This document shows positions 53,917-62,945 of a DNA stretch of 64,000 bases, piece after piece; position 1 is the first letter of the stretch, and each line of letters starts with the position of its first letter. Source of the stretch: Chitinophaga hostae (GTDB lineage: Bacteria > Bacteroidota > Bacteroidia > Chitinophagales > Chitinophagaceae); contig NZ_JAGTXB010000006.1 in NCBI RefSeq assembly GCF_018224885.1, positions 124,001 through 188,000 of the forward strand. The letters run 5' to 3'. Position numbers and translations under genes: made by a program. The notes beneath the pieces are model-generated. The model had not been told where the DNA came from and did no database searches. It saw only the letters and a list, made by a program, of their open reading frames with translations.

Positions 53917-56346
53917 ATGAAGAAATTAATCCTGGGTTTGGTTGTGCTGGCCGTTTTACGGGTGAATGCACAACAGGCCGATACCATTGGCAAACGCTTG
54001 TTGCTACCTAATGGCTGGTCCTTAACACCCGTAGGGCATTCGCTGCCATTGGGCGATTTGCCACTGAATATGGTATTGTCCCCTTCCGGAAAATACCTCG
54101 CGGTCACCAACAATGGGCAAAGCCGCCAAACCATACAGCTGATCGATGCCCGGAAGGAACAGCTGCTGGATGAAGTAACCATTCCCAAATCATGGCTGGG
54201 CCTGGCTTTTAGTAAAGATGAAAAGAAACTGTATGCTTCCGGCGCCAATGATAACGTGATCTGGCAATATGCAGTTACTGGTAATAAACTGCAGGTAACA
54301 GACAGCATTCGCCTGGGCCTGGCCTGGCCCAAAGAAAAGATCTGTCCTACCGGTATGATCCTGGACGATTCACGGAACCGGCTATACGTAGTTACCAAAG
54401 AAGATAATAGTTTGTACATCATTGATCTGCAGCAGAATAAGGTAACCGGGCATATCCCGCTGACGGCAGAAGCGTATACGGTGGTGTTGTCTAAAGACCG
54501 CAGCAGTCTTTATATTTCCCTCTGGGGTGGCGATGCGGTGGCCGTATTTGATATTGTTTCGCAGAAAATAATTCACACGATAAAAACAGGTAGTCATCCT
54601 AACGAAATGATTTTATCTGCCAACGGCAAATACCTGTATGTAGCCAATGCCAACGATAACTCGGTATCTGTGATCCGCACGGCCGATCATAAAGTAACAG
54701 AATCGCTGCAAACAGCCTTGTATCCGGATGCACCGGCTGGCTCCACTACCAATGGGCTGGCGTTATCTGCCAACAATAGGCAGCTGTATATTGCGAATGC
54801 CGATAATAATTGTCTCGCTGTTTTTGATGTGAGTACTCCCGGTAAAAGCAGGTCTAAAGGTTTTATACCGGTAGGTTGGTATCCCACCTGCGTTAGGGTA
54901 TTGGGTAAAAAGGTATTGGTAGCTAATGGTAAAGGATTTACTTCGATGGCCAACCCGGATGGTCCTAACCCGATCAGCAAAAAAGATGAGAGCGGATCGC
55001 ATGAGGCCAATACACGAAAAGACAGGCCTGTGCAATATATCGCCGGTTTATTTAAGGGCAGTCTCTCTGTTTTTAATGAACCGGGTGATGCGTTATTGAG
55101 CCGTTGGTCGGCCCTGGTATATGAAAATACGCCGTATACCAAAGCGAAAGAGCACACTGCTGCGGGTGAGGCAGGCAATCCGATTCCTCGCAGCGCCGGA
55201 GAAAAATCGCCCATCAGGTATGTTTTTTATATCATAAAGGAAAATCGTACTTACGACCAGGTGCTGGGTGATATGCCAGCTGGTAATGGGGATAGCAGCC
55301 TGTGTATTTTCCCGGAAAGGATTACCCCCAATCAACATCGTTTATCGCGCGATTTTGTGTTGCTGGATAATTTTTATGTAGATGCAGAAGTCAGCGCTGA
55401 TGGGCATAACTGGAGTATGGCCGCCTATGCTACCGATTATGTGGAGAAGACCTGGCCTACCAGTTACGGTGGCCGCGGGGGAACGTATGATTATGAGGGC
55501 AGCCGCAAAATTGCCTATCCTAAAAAAGGATTCATATGGGATTATTGCAGCCGTGCCGGTGTGAGCTACAGAACCTATGGCGAGTTTGCCGGTAAGGGAA
55601 AGGCTACGCTCAAATCGCTGGAGTCGCATTTCTGCACCAACTATCCATCTTTCGACCTTTCCATCCAGGATGTAGCAAGACAACAGATCTGGCAGCATGA
55701 TTTTGATTCCTTGCTGGCTATCGACGCGGTGCCCCATTTCAACAGCATTCGGTTAGGGAATGATCATACCAGCGGAATGAGGAAAGGGGCTTACTCACCC
55801 TATGCGGCGGTGGCTGATAATGACCTGGCGGTAGGGCAGCTCGTGGATTACATTTCCCATAGTAAGATATGGAAAGAGAGCGCCATCTTTATACTGGAAG
55901 ACGATGCCCAGAACGGACCTGATCATGTGGATGCGCATCGGTCTACCGCCTATGTGATCAGCCCTTATATAAAGAGAAAATCGGTGAATCATACCATGTA
56001 TTCTACCGCAGGTATGCTAAGGACGATGGAGCTGATACTGGGATTGCCGGCTATGAGCCAATACGATGCTGCCGCTAACCCCATGTGGGAGCTGTTTACT
56101 GCTACGCCTGACCTGAGTCCTTATACAGCACTGCCTGCACAGGTAGATATCCATGAAAGAAACATGGTTTGGAACGAGAGTGCGCGGCGTTCCGCAGGTT
56201 TTGATCTTGCACATGAAGACAGGGTGCCCGACCTGGAACTAAATGAAGTGGTATGGAAGGCCGTCCATGGCGAGCAGGCGGTGATGCCGGCGCCACGGAG
56301 AAGTGCTTTTGTGAAGCTACAGGAGGCCGAAGATGATGACGATTGA
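53917..56346 (+). CDS. Secreted beta-propeller / alkaline phosphatase-like phosphoesterase fusion
   Basis: 809 residues with signal peptide LILGLVVLAVLRVNA. Residues about 30-360 form a YncE-type beta propeller (LSPSGKYLAVTNNGQSRQTI, LSANGKYLYVANANDNSVSV, ALSANNRQLYIANADNNCLA). The C-terminal half is an alkaline phosphatase superfamily phosphoesterase of the acid phosphatase/phospholipase C-like type (FYIIKENRTYDQVLGDMP, VSADGHNWSMAAYATDYVEK, IFILEDDAQNGPDHVDAHRS). It probably hydrolyses a phosphoester in the periplasm or outside the cell. The fusion is common in Bacteroidota and acidobacteria, but substrate is unknown. GH125 follows 64 bases downstream. Confidence 0.87.
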   Translation: MKKLILGLVVLAVLRVNAQQADTIGKRLLLPNGWSLTPVGHSLPLGDLPLNMVLSPSGKYLAVTNNGQSRQTIQLIDARKEQLLDEVTIPKSWLGLAFSKDEKKLYASGANDNVIWQYAVTGNKLQVTDSIRLGLAWPKEKICPTGMILDDSRNRLYVVTKEDNSLYIIDLQQNKVTGHIPLTAEAYTVVLSKDRSSLYISLWGGDAVAVFDIVSQKIIHTIKTGSHPNEMILSANGKYLYVANANDNSVSVIRTADHKVTESLQTALYPDAPAGSTTNGLALSANNRQLYIANADNNCLAVFDVSTPGKSRSKGFIPVGWYPTCVRVLGKKVLVANGKGFTSMANPDGPNPISKKDESGSHEANTRKDRPVQYIAGLFKGSLSVFNEPGDALLSRWSALVYENTPYTKAKEHTAAGEAGNPIPRSAGEKSPIRYVFYIIKENRTYDQVLGDMPAGNGDSSLCIFPERITPNQHRLSRDFVLLDNFYVDAEVSADGHNWSMAAYATDYVEKTWPTSYGGRGGTYDYEGSRKIAYPKKGFIWDYCSRAGVSYRTYGEFAGKGKATLKSLESHFCTNYPSFDLSIQDVARQQIWQHDFDSLLAIDAVPHFNSIRLGNDHTSGMRKGAYSPYAAVADNDLAVGQLVDYISHSKIWKESAIFILEDDAQNGPDHVDAHRSTAYVISPYIKRKSVNHTMYSTAGMLRTMELILGLPAMSQYDAAANPMWELFTATPDLSPYTALPAQVDIHERNMVWNESARRSAGFDLAHEDRVPDLELNEVVWKAVHGEQAVMPAPRRSAFVKLQEAEDDDD

Positions 56347-56410
56347 TAAATCGATTAAGCAAATCCGGGAAACTTTTTTATTTTAGGGGTTCCTAAATTC
56401 AAAAAACGTT

Positions 56411-57841
56411 ATGGTTGCAAGGAGAGATTTTATAAAGAATAGCGCCCTGGTAGCAGGCGTTGTTGGGCTTGGACTGCCCAAAACCGTATTTGGCTGGGCC
56501 GGGTATACATCCCAGCGCCCTCCACTGGCAAAACGGAAATTCACCAGTGAAGCGGTGGAAAAGACAATTGTGAAGGTGAAATCTCAGATTGCAGATACCA
56601 AACTGGGGTGGCTGTTTGAAAACTGTTTCCCTAACACCCTCGACACAACCGTTAGCTTTAAAAAAGAAAACGGTAAACCGGATACTTTCGTTATTACTGG
56701 TGATATTAACGCCATGTGGCTGCGCGATTCCTCCGCGCAGGTATGGCCCTATCTGCCACTGGTAAAGGAGGATGCGAAATTAAAGGAAATGGTGGTAGGG
56801 GTGATCAACCGTCAAACCAAATGTATCCTGATCGACCCGTACGCCAACGCCTTTAACGAAGGCCCTACCGGCAGTGAATGGGATAAGGACCTGACGGAAA
56901 TGAAACCCGAACTGCATGAGCGCAAATGGGAAATTGATTCCCTGTGCTACCCGGTTCGCCTGTCTTATAACTATTGGAAAATCAGCGGCGATAACACGCC
57001 ATTCGACGACAAATACAAACAGGCTGCCCACCTGATCGTGAAAACATTTAAGGAGCAGCAGCGTAAAGAAGGACACGGGCCTTACAAGTTCCAGCGTATT
57101 TCTGCAGTACAGTCAGATACGGTAGCGAATGGCGGCTGGGGTAACCCGATATCGCCGGTAGGACTGATCGTTTCCATTTTCCGTCCTTCTGACGATGCCA
57201 CGGTGTTTCCTTTCCTGATTCCTTCCAACATGTTTGCCGTAGTATCACTGCGCCAGCTGGCGGAAATCAGCGAAATCATCTACAAGGATGCAGCCTTCGC
57301 ACATGAGTGCACAGTACTGGCCGATGAAGTGGACCGCGCTATTAAGGCATACGCCATTGTAGAACATCCGAAGCTGGGAATGATGTACGGTTTTGAAGTA
57401 GATGGCTTCGGCAATCGTTTATTCCTGGACGATACCAATGTACCCAGCCTGTTATCTATTCCATACCTGGGCTATACCAGTGTTGATGATCCGTTGTACC
57501 AGGCTTCCCGCCACTTTGTATGGAGTAATTTCCAGCCCTGGTTTTACAGGGGTAAGTATGGCGATGGCGTAGGCAGTCCGCACACCGGTAATGACTATAT
57601 CTGGCCAATGAGCGTGATCATAAAGGCATTGACCAGTCATGATAAGGAAGAAATAGCTTCCTGCATAAAAATGTTGCGTAATACGGATGGTGATACTGGC
57701 TTTATTCATGAGTCTTACCATAAAGATGATCCGACCAAGTTTACCCGTCCATGGTTTGCGTGGGTAAATACACTGTTCGGTGAGCTGATCCTGAAAGTAA
57801 GCCAGGAGTATCCTGATCTGCTGAAGAGACAATACGCATAA
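56411..57841 (+). CDS. GH125 exo-alpha-1,6-mannosidase, Tat-exported
   Basis: 476 residues, full family length. A twin-arginine-like signal (MVARRDFIKNSALVAGVVGL) indicates folded export. Family blocks are DINAMWLRDSSAQVWPYLPL, AFNEGPTGSEWDKDLTEMKP, ERKWEIDSLCYPVRLSYNYW, GFEVDGFGNRLFLDDTNVPS and GVGSPHTGNDYIWPMSVII. GH125 enzymes are metal-independent inverting alpha-mannosidases acting on non-reducing alpha-1,6-mannose of mannoproteins or N-glycans. The upstream phosphoesterase could remove phosphate from mannose chains before this enzyme acts, but that is only suggested by adjacency. A strong terminator follows. Confidence 0.92.
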   Translation: MVARRDFIKNSALVAGVVGLGLPKTVFGWAGYTSQRPPLAKRKFTSEAVEKTIVKVKSQIADTKLGWLFENCFPNTLDTTVSFKKENGKPDTFVITGDINAMWLRDSSAQVWPYLPLVKEDAKLKEMVVGVINRQTKCILIDPYANAFNEGPTGSEWDKDLTEMKPELHERKWEIDSLCYPVRLSYNYWKISGDNTPFDDKYKQAAHLIVKTFKEQQRKEGHGPYKFQRISAVQSDTVANGGWGNPISPVGLIVSIFRPSDDATVFPFLIPSNMFAVVSLRQLAEISEIIYKDAAFAHECTVLADEVDRAIKAYAIVEHPKLGMMYGFEVDGFGNRLFLDDTNVPSLLSIPYLGYTSVDDPLYQASRHFVWSNFQPWFYRGKYGDGVGSPHTGNDYIWPMSVIIKALTSHDKEEIASCIKMLRNTDGDTGFIHESYHKDDPTKFTRPWFAWVNTLFGELILKVSQEYPDLLKRQYA

Positions 57842-57858
57842 ATAATCCGGCATACTTT

Positions 57859-57927
57859 AATCAGGGATTTTGTGATTTATGTTCAATAAATTGTGAACAC
57901 AAATCACGAAATCCCTGATTTTTTATT
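57859..57927 (+). terminator. Terminator after the GH125 gene
   Basis: AATCAGGGATTTTGTGATTT (57859-57878) pairs with AAATCACGAAATCCCTGATT (57901-57920), 20 bp with one G-U pair, then TTTTTATT. It covers the GTG at 57893 that could start the next frame, favouring the later ATG at 57974. Confidence 0.8.
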
Positions 57928-57973
57928 GGAGAAGCGTGCCGGAATTTTTAAAACAAAAAACCTGAAGATATTA

Positions 57974-59755
57974 ATGGTAGCAGCAAATATTTACCAGCAA
58001 AAGATAGATCAGTTCCAGGAAGCCATGAAAAAAGAGAAACGGTTAACGGCCACTTTATCCTGGGCGCGGTTAATCAGCTTCCTGCTAATTGCCACCAGCG
58101 TGGTACAGCTTTTCAGAAACGGCTGGATGGTTGCATGGTTGCTGCTGGCTATTGCCGGAATAGTAGCTTTTGTGGTATTGCTGGTGCTTTATTCGAAGGC
58201 GATGCAAAAACTGCAGTTGTTCGAAACCTTGCTGGAGCTCAATAAGAAAGAATTACAGCTGGTGACCACCTGGCAGTCTTCTTTTGAAGACGGGAGTGAA
58301 TTTGTGGATGACAAGCATGATTTTACCAGTGACCTGGATGTATTTGGTCCATCTTCCATATTTCAGCATACCAACAGAACGGGCACTTTATCCGGCAAAA
58401 GAAAGCTGGCGGAGGCTTTACGTAGTCCGCTGAAAGAAGCGGCTACCATCCGGGATACGCAGGAGGCTTTACAGGTACTGACCCCGGAACTGGAGTTCCG
58501 GCAGCTGCTCACCGCTAATGCCCTGTTGGCCAAAGAAGAGGAGGGCGACCGTCGGGAAATCTCCGCCTGGCTGGAAATGCCGTTTCATTTTATCAACAGT
58601 AAACTGATCAACATTGCTATATGGGCTTCGCCAGCCCTGGTGGTGGCCGCGATTGCCTATGGTATCAGTAGCGGGCATTGGTACCTGCTCACTATTATGA
58701 TAGTGGTTAACTGGGTATTGCTGGGCGTTAACCAGAAAGAAATCATGTCGCAGTATATACTCATTTCCCATAAGGAACGCATACTGGATAAGTTTTCTAT
58801 TTTGCTGCACCTGATTAAGGGCGGATCATTTAAACAATCAAAGTTGTTGCTGGAGCAGCAGGATATTGCAAAAGAGGCTGATGTGGCGCTACATGGGCTG
58901 GCCAAGGTAAGCGGGGCATTTGATCAGCGTTTGAATTTGCTCGTGGGGCTGGTGCTCAATTCACTGATGGTGTATGATTTCCATTGTATACTCCGGCTGG
59001 AGCGCTGGAAGCTGCAGCACAAAACTCATATCAATAAATGGTTTGACGTTATTACGCAGCTGGAAGTATGGAATAGCCTGGCCACCTACGTCTATAATCA
59101 TCCCACTTTTACCTGGCCGGAACCGCAGCAGGAGGGACGTATACTCGAAGCTGCAGCGCTGGGGCATCCATTGATACCGGAACATGAGTGTGTAAAGAAT
59201 GATGGTACTGCCGGGCAGAAAGACAGCTTCCTGATTATCACCGGTTCTAATATGTCCGGTAAAAGCACCTTTCTGCGCAGTGTGGGGGCTAACCTGCTCC
59301 TGGCGATGTGCGGGGCGCCGGTATGCGCTGACCGCCTGCTTTTCAGCCCTATGCATATCATGACTTCTATGCGGATCAAAGATTCTATCGCCAGCCATAC
59401 CTCTTATTTCCAGGCAGAGCTGCTGCGTTTACAACATATTATCCGCCAGTTGAAAACCGGGGAGCGGGTATTTATTTTGTTAGATGAAATTCTGAAAGGC
59501 ACCAATTCGGAAGACAAGCTGTCGGGCTCCCGTAGCCTGATAGAGCATTTCCTGCAGTATAACTGTTTGGGTATGATTGCCACACATGATCTTGAACTGG
59601 GGCAGCTGGAGCAGGCCTATCCCGGGCAGATCCGTAACTACTGTTTCGAAAGTACTATCCAGGACAATCATCTTTACTTTGATTATCGCATCCGTGAAGG
59701 CGTAGCCCGTAATAAGAATGCCACCTTCCTGATGAAGCAGATGGAAATTATTTAA
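57974..59755 (+). CDS. MutS-like ATPase with membrane segments
   Basis: 593 residues from the ATG at 57974 (620 if GTG at 57893 is used, but that lies in a terminator). Two hydrophobic helices near residues 25-75 and two more near 210-260 precede a MutS core/lever segment and a MutS ATPase domain. Walker A is ITGSNMSGKSTFLRSVGANL; Walker B VFILLDEILKGTNSEDKLSG; ATHDLELGQL follows. The mismatch-recognition domain of true MutS is absent, so a mismatch repair role is unlikely. This matches the membrane MutS-like group common in Bacteroidota, whose function is unknown. Confidence 0.85.
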   Translation: MVAANIYQQKIDQFQEAMKKEKRLTATLSWARLISFLLIATSVVQLFRNGWMVAWLLLAIAGIVAFVVLLVLYSKAMQKLQLFETLLELNKKELQLVTTWQSSFEDGSEFVDDKHDFTSDLDVFGPSSIFQHTNRTGTLSGKRKLAEALRSPLKEAATIRDTQEALQVLTPELEFRQLLTANALLAKEEEGDRREISAWLEMPFHFINSKLINIAIWASPALVVAAIAYGISSGHWYLLTIMIVVNWVLLGVNQKEIMSQYILISHKERILDKFSILLHLIKGGSFKQSKLLLEQQDIAKEADVALHGLAKVSGAFDQRLNLLVGLVLNSLMVYDFHCILRLERWKLQHKTHINKWFDVITQLEVWNSLATYVYNHPTFTWPEPQQEGRILEAAALGHPLIPEHECVKNDGTAGQKDSFLIITGSNMSGKSTFLRSVGANLLLAMCGAPVCADRLLFSPMHIMTSMRIKDSIASHTSYFQAELLRLQHIIRQLKTGERVFILLDEILKGTNSEDKLSGSRSLIEHFLQYNCLGMIATHDLELGQLEQAYPGQIRNYCFESTIQDNHLYFDYRIREGVARNKNATFLMKQMEII

Positions 59756-59798
59756 AAAGCAAGTTTAAGTCGTGTTAAAACTATCTCGGGGTCAAATA

Positions 59799-59819
59799 GT
59801 TAATGCAATTTGCGTTAAC
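59799..59819. promoter_or_regulatory. Operator-like palindrome upstream of the beta-helix gene
   Basis: GTTAATGCAA (59799-59808) and TTGCGTTAAC (59810-59819) form a 10-bp inverted repeat with one G-T pair and a 1-base centre. It is 51 bases before the ATG at 59871, a position suited to a repressor site. Confidence 0.45.
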
Positions 59820-59870
59820 TTTAATTGTCATGTTCCAGGATTGAATTATTTCGAACAAAATTTAACCATC

Positions 59871-61718
59871 ATGCTTACAGTACTTCCATTTTTTACGATG
59901 GTCTTATTTAGAACCCTTTCACCACAACCTGTTGATGTTCCGATAGAAAAAAATGTTAACACGCACGTGGTCGGCGTAAATAGCAATTACGCTAAAATAT
60001 TGAATGTGAAACAATTTGGCGCTAAAGGCGATGGTCGGTCGGACGACAGTAAAGCGATCAATAAAGTACTTGACATGGCCGTTGCGGGCCAAACTGTCTA
60101 TTTCCCATCGGGGAATTACCTGATTGGTGACGCGCTGATAGTGAGAAACAAACAAAACGTTACTGTTTCCGGAGATGGCAATGCAAGCCGCTTATTTGTT
60201 GACAATCAGCAGGCAAAAACTGGTAAAACAACTTTTTATACTACGTTGTCTATAGACGAATGCAGTAATGTTATTCTTCAGAAGTTATGTATTGAAAGTA
60301 AAGGCGAAAACTGGGGGGATGCTGATGCGGCGGGCAAATTTGCAGAGCCGGACAAGCGGGTGGACTGGATGATTAATAAAGGTGGACACGCTGTTTTGAT
60401 TACCAGAAGCAAAAACATTTCCATCAATAATGTTACGGCCAGATTTTGTGGTTCCACGGGGGTGTATTACGCGAGTTCCTCTGATTTAGTAACGTTTAAT
60501 AATTGTTTTGCAAATGCGGCATCATTGGGGTATGCCGGGTTTGCCATAGATAATTTTGCCAATGGCGCCGCCGAGTTTATGCCAGGCAGACGATATATTT
60601 TTAATAATTGCAAGGTAAATGCGGAATCTCAGAAGTATGGTAAATATGCCGCCAAGGGTGGTGTGGTGATGGAAGGTGATATGGGTCGGGCATTGAATTG
60701 TACTATAACAGGGGGAGAATACCGGGACTGCTATACCGGGGGGAATGCACAAAGTTTGGGTGCGGCCATTTCTGCTGAAAATACGAATCTCGTTGCTACA
60801 AATGTGAAGGGGGCTGATAACTATGTGGGTTTACGTCTTGTGCAACGGGGAGAAATAAATAATCCGGTTAATATTACTGTTTCACAAAGCACTTTCGTGA
60901 ATAATAAGTACTGCGGAATTTATCTTTCCTCTGCTTCCAAGGGAGGAGGAACGATATTAATAGATCAATGTACATTCAGCCAGCTGCCCGTGAGCGTGTG
61001 GAATTCTTCTCCCAGTGGCGTTTATAATAAAACTTCGGGTATCATAAATGCAAGCTACATGGTATCTGTAAAACTCAAGGTAACCAACTCCAGTTTTACC
61101 GGTGGCAACAGGTATGTTTATGCTGCTGATAAAACTGATATCAATGTAAATAATTCAAGATTTAGTGGTACAAGCGATTCCACTATGAGCTTTTACGGTG
61201 GTGGCGATATTGACATTCAAAAAAATACAATTGATGGCTACGCTCCCATTTTTGTGAGGCAATATGACCATACCCGTAAACACTCGGCGCCTGTGTCGTT
61301 AAACGTGATGCGAAACAAGGGTAGTATGCCGGCAGACCTGGTTAATACAACTGAAATACCCGCATCGTTTATGAAGGCAAAAAAAATTGACGGAAACATT
61401 TTTTCCGCGGTATCTGGAAGAGCCAGTCAGCCGGCAGCCAGTGTTCTAAGCAGCAGTGCTCTTTTTAAGCAGAAAGCATTTTCTGTTAATATATCACAAC
61501 AGGGGTTACAGGCACAGAATACTTTTTTGGTCGGCAGTGTAGTTGGCCAGCGGCCTGCGGGTACTATCAAGTCTGTCCGCAACAGTAACGGGGAAGTTTT
61601 CCAGGTATTGCAACTGGTATGTCCTTTTAACGGCGATGCCCAGAAAGTGAAGATTGTTTTACCGGGCGACATCAGGAAATCGTTAACCCCGGGAAGCACA
61701 ATAGATTTAGGAAATTGA
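59871..61718 (+). CDS. Exported right-handed beta-helix protein (pectate lyase-like fold)
   Basis: 615 residues from the ATG at 59871, with a short hydrophobic N-terminal segment (MLTVLPFFTMVLFRTL). A GTG at 59772 would extend it through a palindromic site and is less likely. NVKQFGAKGDGRSDDSKAIN is the standard entry to pectate-lyase-superfamily helices, followed by TVYFPSGNYLIGDALIV and many short NVT/INN repeat turns. Catalytic residues cannot be assigned; a polysaccharide lyase, hydrolase or phage-tailspike-like binding role are all possible. The C-terminal 120 residues look like an added domain. The gene appears more AT-rich than its neighbours, hinting at transfer. Confidence 0.8.
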   Translation: MLTVLPFFTMVLFRTLSPQPVDVPIEKNVNTHVVGVNSNYAKILNVKQFGAKGDGRSDDSKAINKVLDMAVAGQTVYFPSGNYLIGDALIVRNKQNVTVSGDGNASRLFVDNQQAKTGKTTFYTTLSIDECSNVILQKLCIESKGENWGDADAAGKFAEPDKRVDWMINKGGHAVLITRSKNISINNVTARFCGSTGVYYASSSDLVTFNNCFANAASLGYAGFAIDNFANGAAEFMPGRRYIFNNCKVNAESQKYGKYAAKGGVVMEGDMGRALNCTITGGEYRDCYTGGNAQSLGAAISAENTNLVATNVKGADNYVGLRLVQRGEINNPVNITVSQSTFVNNKYCGIYLSSASKGGGTILIDQCTFSQLPVSVWNSSPSGVYNKTSGIINASYMVSVKLKVTNSSFTGGNRYVYAADKTDINVNNSRFSGTSDSTMSFYGGGDIDIQKNTIDGYAPIFVRQYDHTRKHSAPVSLNVMRNKGSMPADLVNTTEIPASFMKAKKIDGNIFSAVSGRASQPAASVLSSSALFKQKAFSVNISQQGLQAQNTFLVGSVVGQRPAGTIKSVRNSNGEVFQVLQLVCPFNGDAQKVKIVLPGDIRKSLTPGSTIDLGN

Positions 61719-61724
61719 TTTTGT

Positions 61725-61756
61725 TAAATATTTTAGTATTTTTACTAAAATATTTA
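61725..61756. promoter_or_regulatory. Perfect AT-rich palindrome before the radical SAM gene
   Basis: TAAATATTTTAGTA (61725-61738) and TACTAAAATATTTA (61743-61756) are perfectly complementary with a 4-base loop, ending 4 bases before the ATG at 61761. It could be an operator, a weak terminator for the upstream gene, or an RNA hairpin hiding the start site. Confidence 0.55.
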
Positions 61757-61760
61757 GTAT

Positions 61761-62843
61761 ATGACTTTGCCGTTCCAGGAAGGGGGATCAGCACCTCAAT
61801 ATTATAAAGGCCGTGGTGCGCAAATAAATCCTAAAAACAAGTACCTGACGGATGAGTATGCGCAGGAGCATGCCGAAGGTATTGACGAGTGGTGGCAGGC
61901 CGATGTGCCTACGCAGGTATTTGAAGAGCATGCGAGGAACCTGGTGAATAAAGTGGACAGCCCGGATGTGGGAATGTGGTTTTCTATGAACCCCTACCAG
62001 GGCTGCGAGCATGGCTGTATTTATTGTTATGCCCGGAACACCCATCAGTACTGGGGCCTGAGTGCCGGCCTCGATTTCGAGCGGAAGATCATCGTGAAGC
62101 ATAATGCGCCCGAGTTGCTGCGTAAGTTTCTGGATAACAAGAACTGGGTGCCCAAACCGATTTCGTTGTCCGGAAATACGGACTGTTACCAGCCGGTGGA
62201 GCGTAAGATGTGGCTTACGCGGCAGTTGCTGGAAGTTGCGCTGGAGTACAAACAACCTGTGGGCATCATCACCAAAAACTCATTGGTATTGCGGGATCGC
62301 TACCTGTTACAGCAGCTGGCACAGGATAACCTGGTATGCGTATACCTGTCTATCACCACGTTGCAGGAAGACCTGCGCCAGAAAATGGAACCCCGAACCG
62401 CTACTGCAGCCCAGCGTTTAAAGGTGGTAAAGGAGCTGAGTGATCTTGGGATACCCGTGGGCGTTATGACGGCCCCCCTCATTCCTGGTTTAAACGATCA
62501 TGAAATTCCCCGTTTGCTGGAGGCGGCAGCGGCCAATGGCGCCAAGTATGCGGGATACACTGTGGTGCGGCTCAACGACGCGGTAAAAATTATTTTTAAC
62601 GACTGGCTTTATAAGAACTTCCCCGACCGGGCCGATAAAGTATGGCATCATATAGAAAGTATGCACGGGGGAAAGGTGAATGACAGCGAATTTGGACGGC
62701 GGATGAGGGGAGATGGGAATATGGCCGACCTCATAAAGCAACAATTTAAAATTCACACAAAAAAGAACGGTATCAACCAGGAACGCTTCGAATTCAATAT
62801 AGACGCGTTCCGCAGGCCAAATGCCCAGTTGAGTTTATTCTGA
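61761..62843 (+). CDS. PA0069-family radical SAM protein (spore photoproduct lyase-like)
   Basis: 360 residues. The radical SAM cluster motif is GCEHGCIYCYARNTHQYW (Cx3CxxC) near residue 82. PISLSGNTDCYQPVERKMWL, then ITKNSLVLRD, and VGVMTAPLIPGLNDHEIPRL are conserved in the family called PA0069 or SplB-like. Members are annotated by similarity to spore photoproduct lyase, but their true reaction is not established. The C-terminus (RPNAQLSLF) is typical. No spore genes are expected in this lineage. The gene is followed by the non-coding stretch described next. Confidence 0.9.
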   Translation: MTLPFQEGGSAPQYYKGRGAQINPKNKYLTDEYAQEHAEGIDEWWQADVPTQVFEEHARNLVNKVDSPDVGMWFSMNPYQGCEHGCIYCYARNTHQYWGLSAGLDFERKIIVKHNAPELLRKFLDNKNWVPKPISLSGNTDCYQPVERKMWLTRQLLEVALEYKQPVGIITKNSLVLRDRYLLQQLAQDNLVCVYLSITTLQEDLRQKMEPRTATAAQRLKVVKELSDLGIPVGVMTAPLIPGLNDHEIPRLLEAAAANGAKYAGYTVVRLNDAVKIIFNDWLYKNFPDRADKVWHHIESMHGGKVNDSEFGRRMRGDGNMADLIKQQFKIHTKKNGINQERFEFNIDAFRRPNAQLSLF

Positions 62844-62908
62844 AATCAGGTCGAAAATAGTTGCACTTTAAACTAAATGTTAAGTCTAGGAAAAAAGTAG
62901 GGTGTTTT

Positions 62909-62941
62909 TTTGTGTAATAAAAAAAATAAAAATTACCTTTG
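62909..62941 (+). promoter_or_regulatory. Full Bacteroidota-type promoter before the first non-coding unit
   Basis: TTTG at 62909-62912 and TACCTTTG at 62934-62941 are separated by 21 bases, matching the -33/-7 arrangement (TTTG..TAnnTTTG). The expected start is a few bases beyond 62941. It is the clearest promoter in the window. Confidence 0.65.
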
Positions 62942-62945
62942 CTGT

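Noticed and set aside
57893-57973. GTG start for the MutS-like protein at 57893
   Set aside because: It lies in the loop of a 20-bp terminator hairpin of the preceding gene; the ATG at 57974 precedes the first conserved helix.
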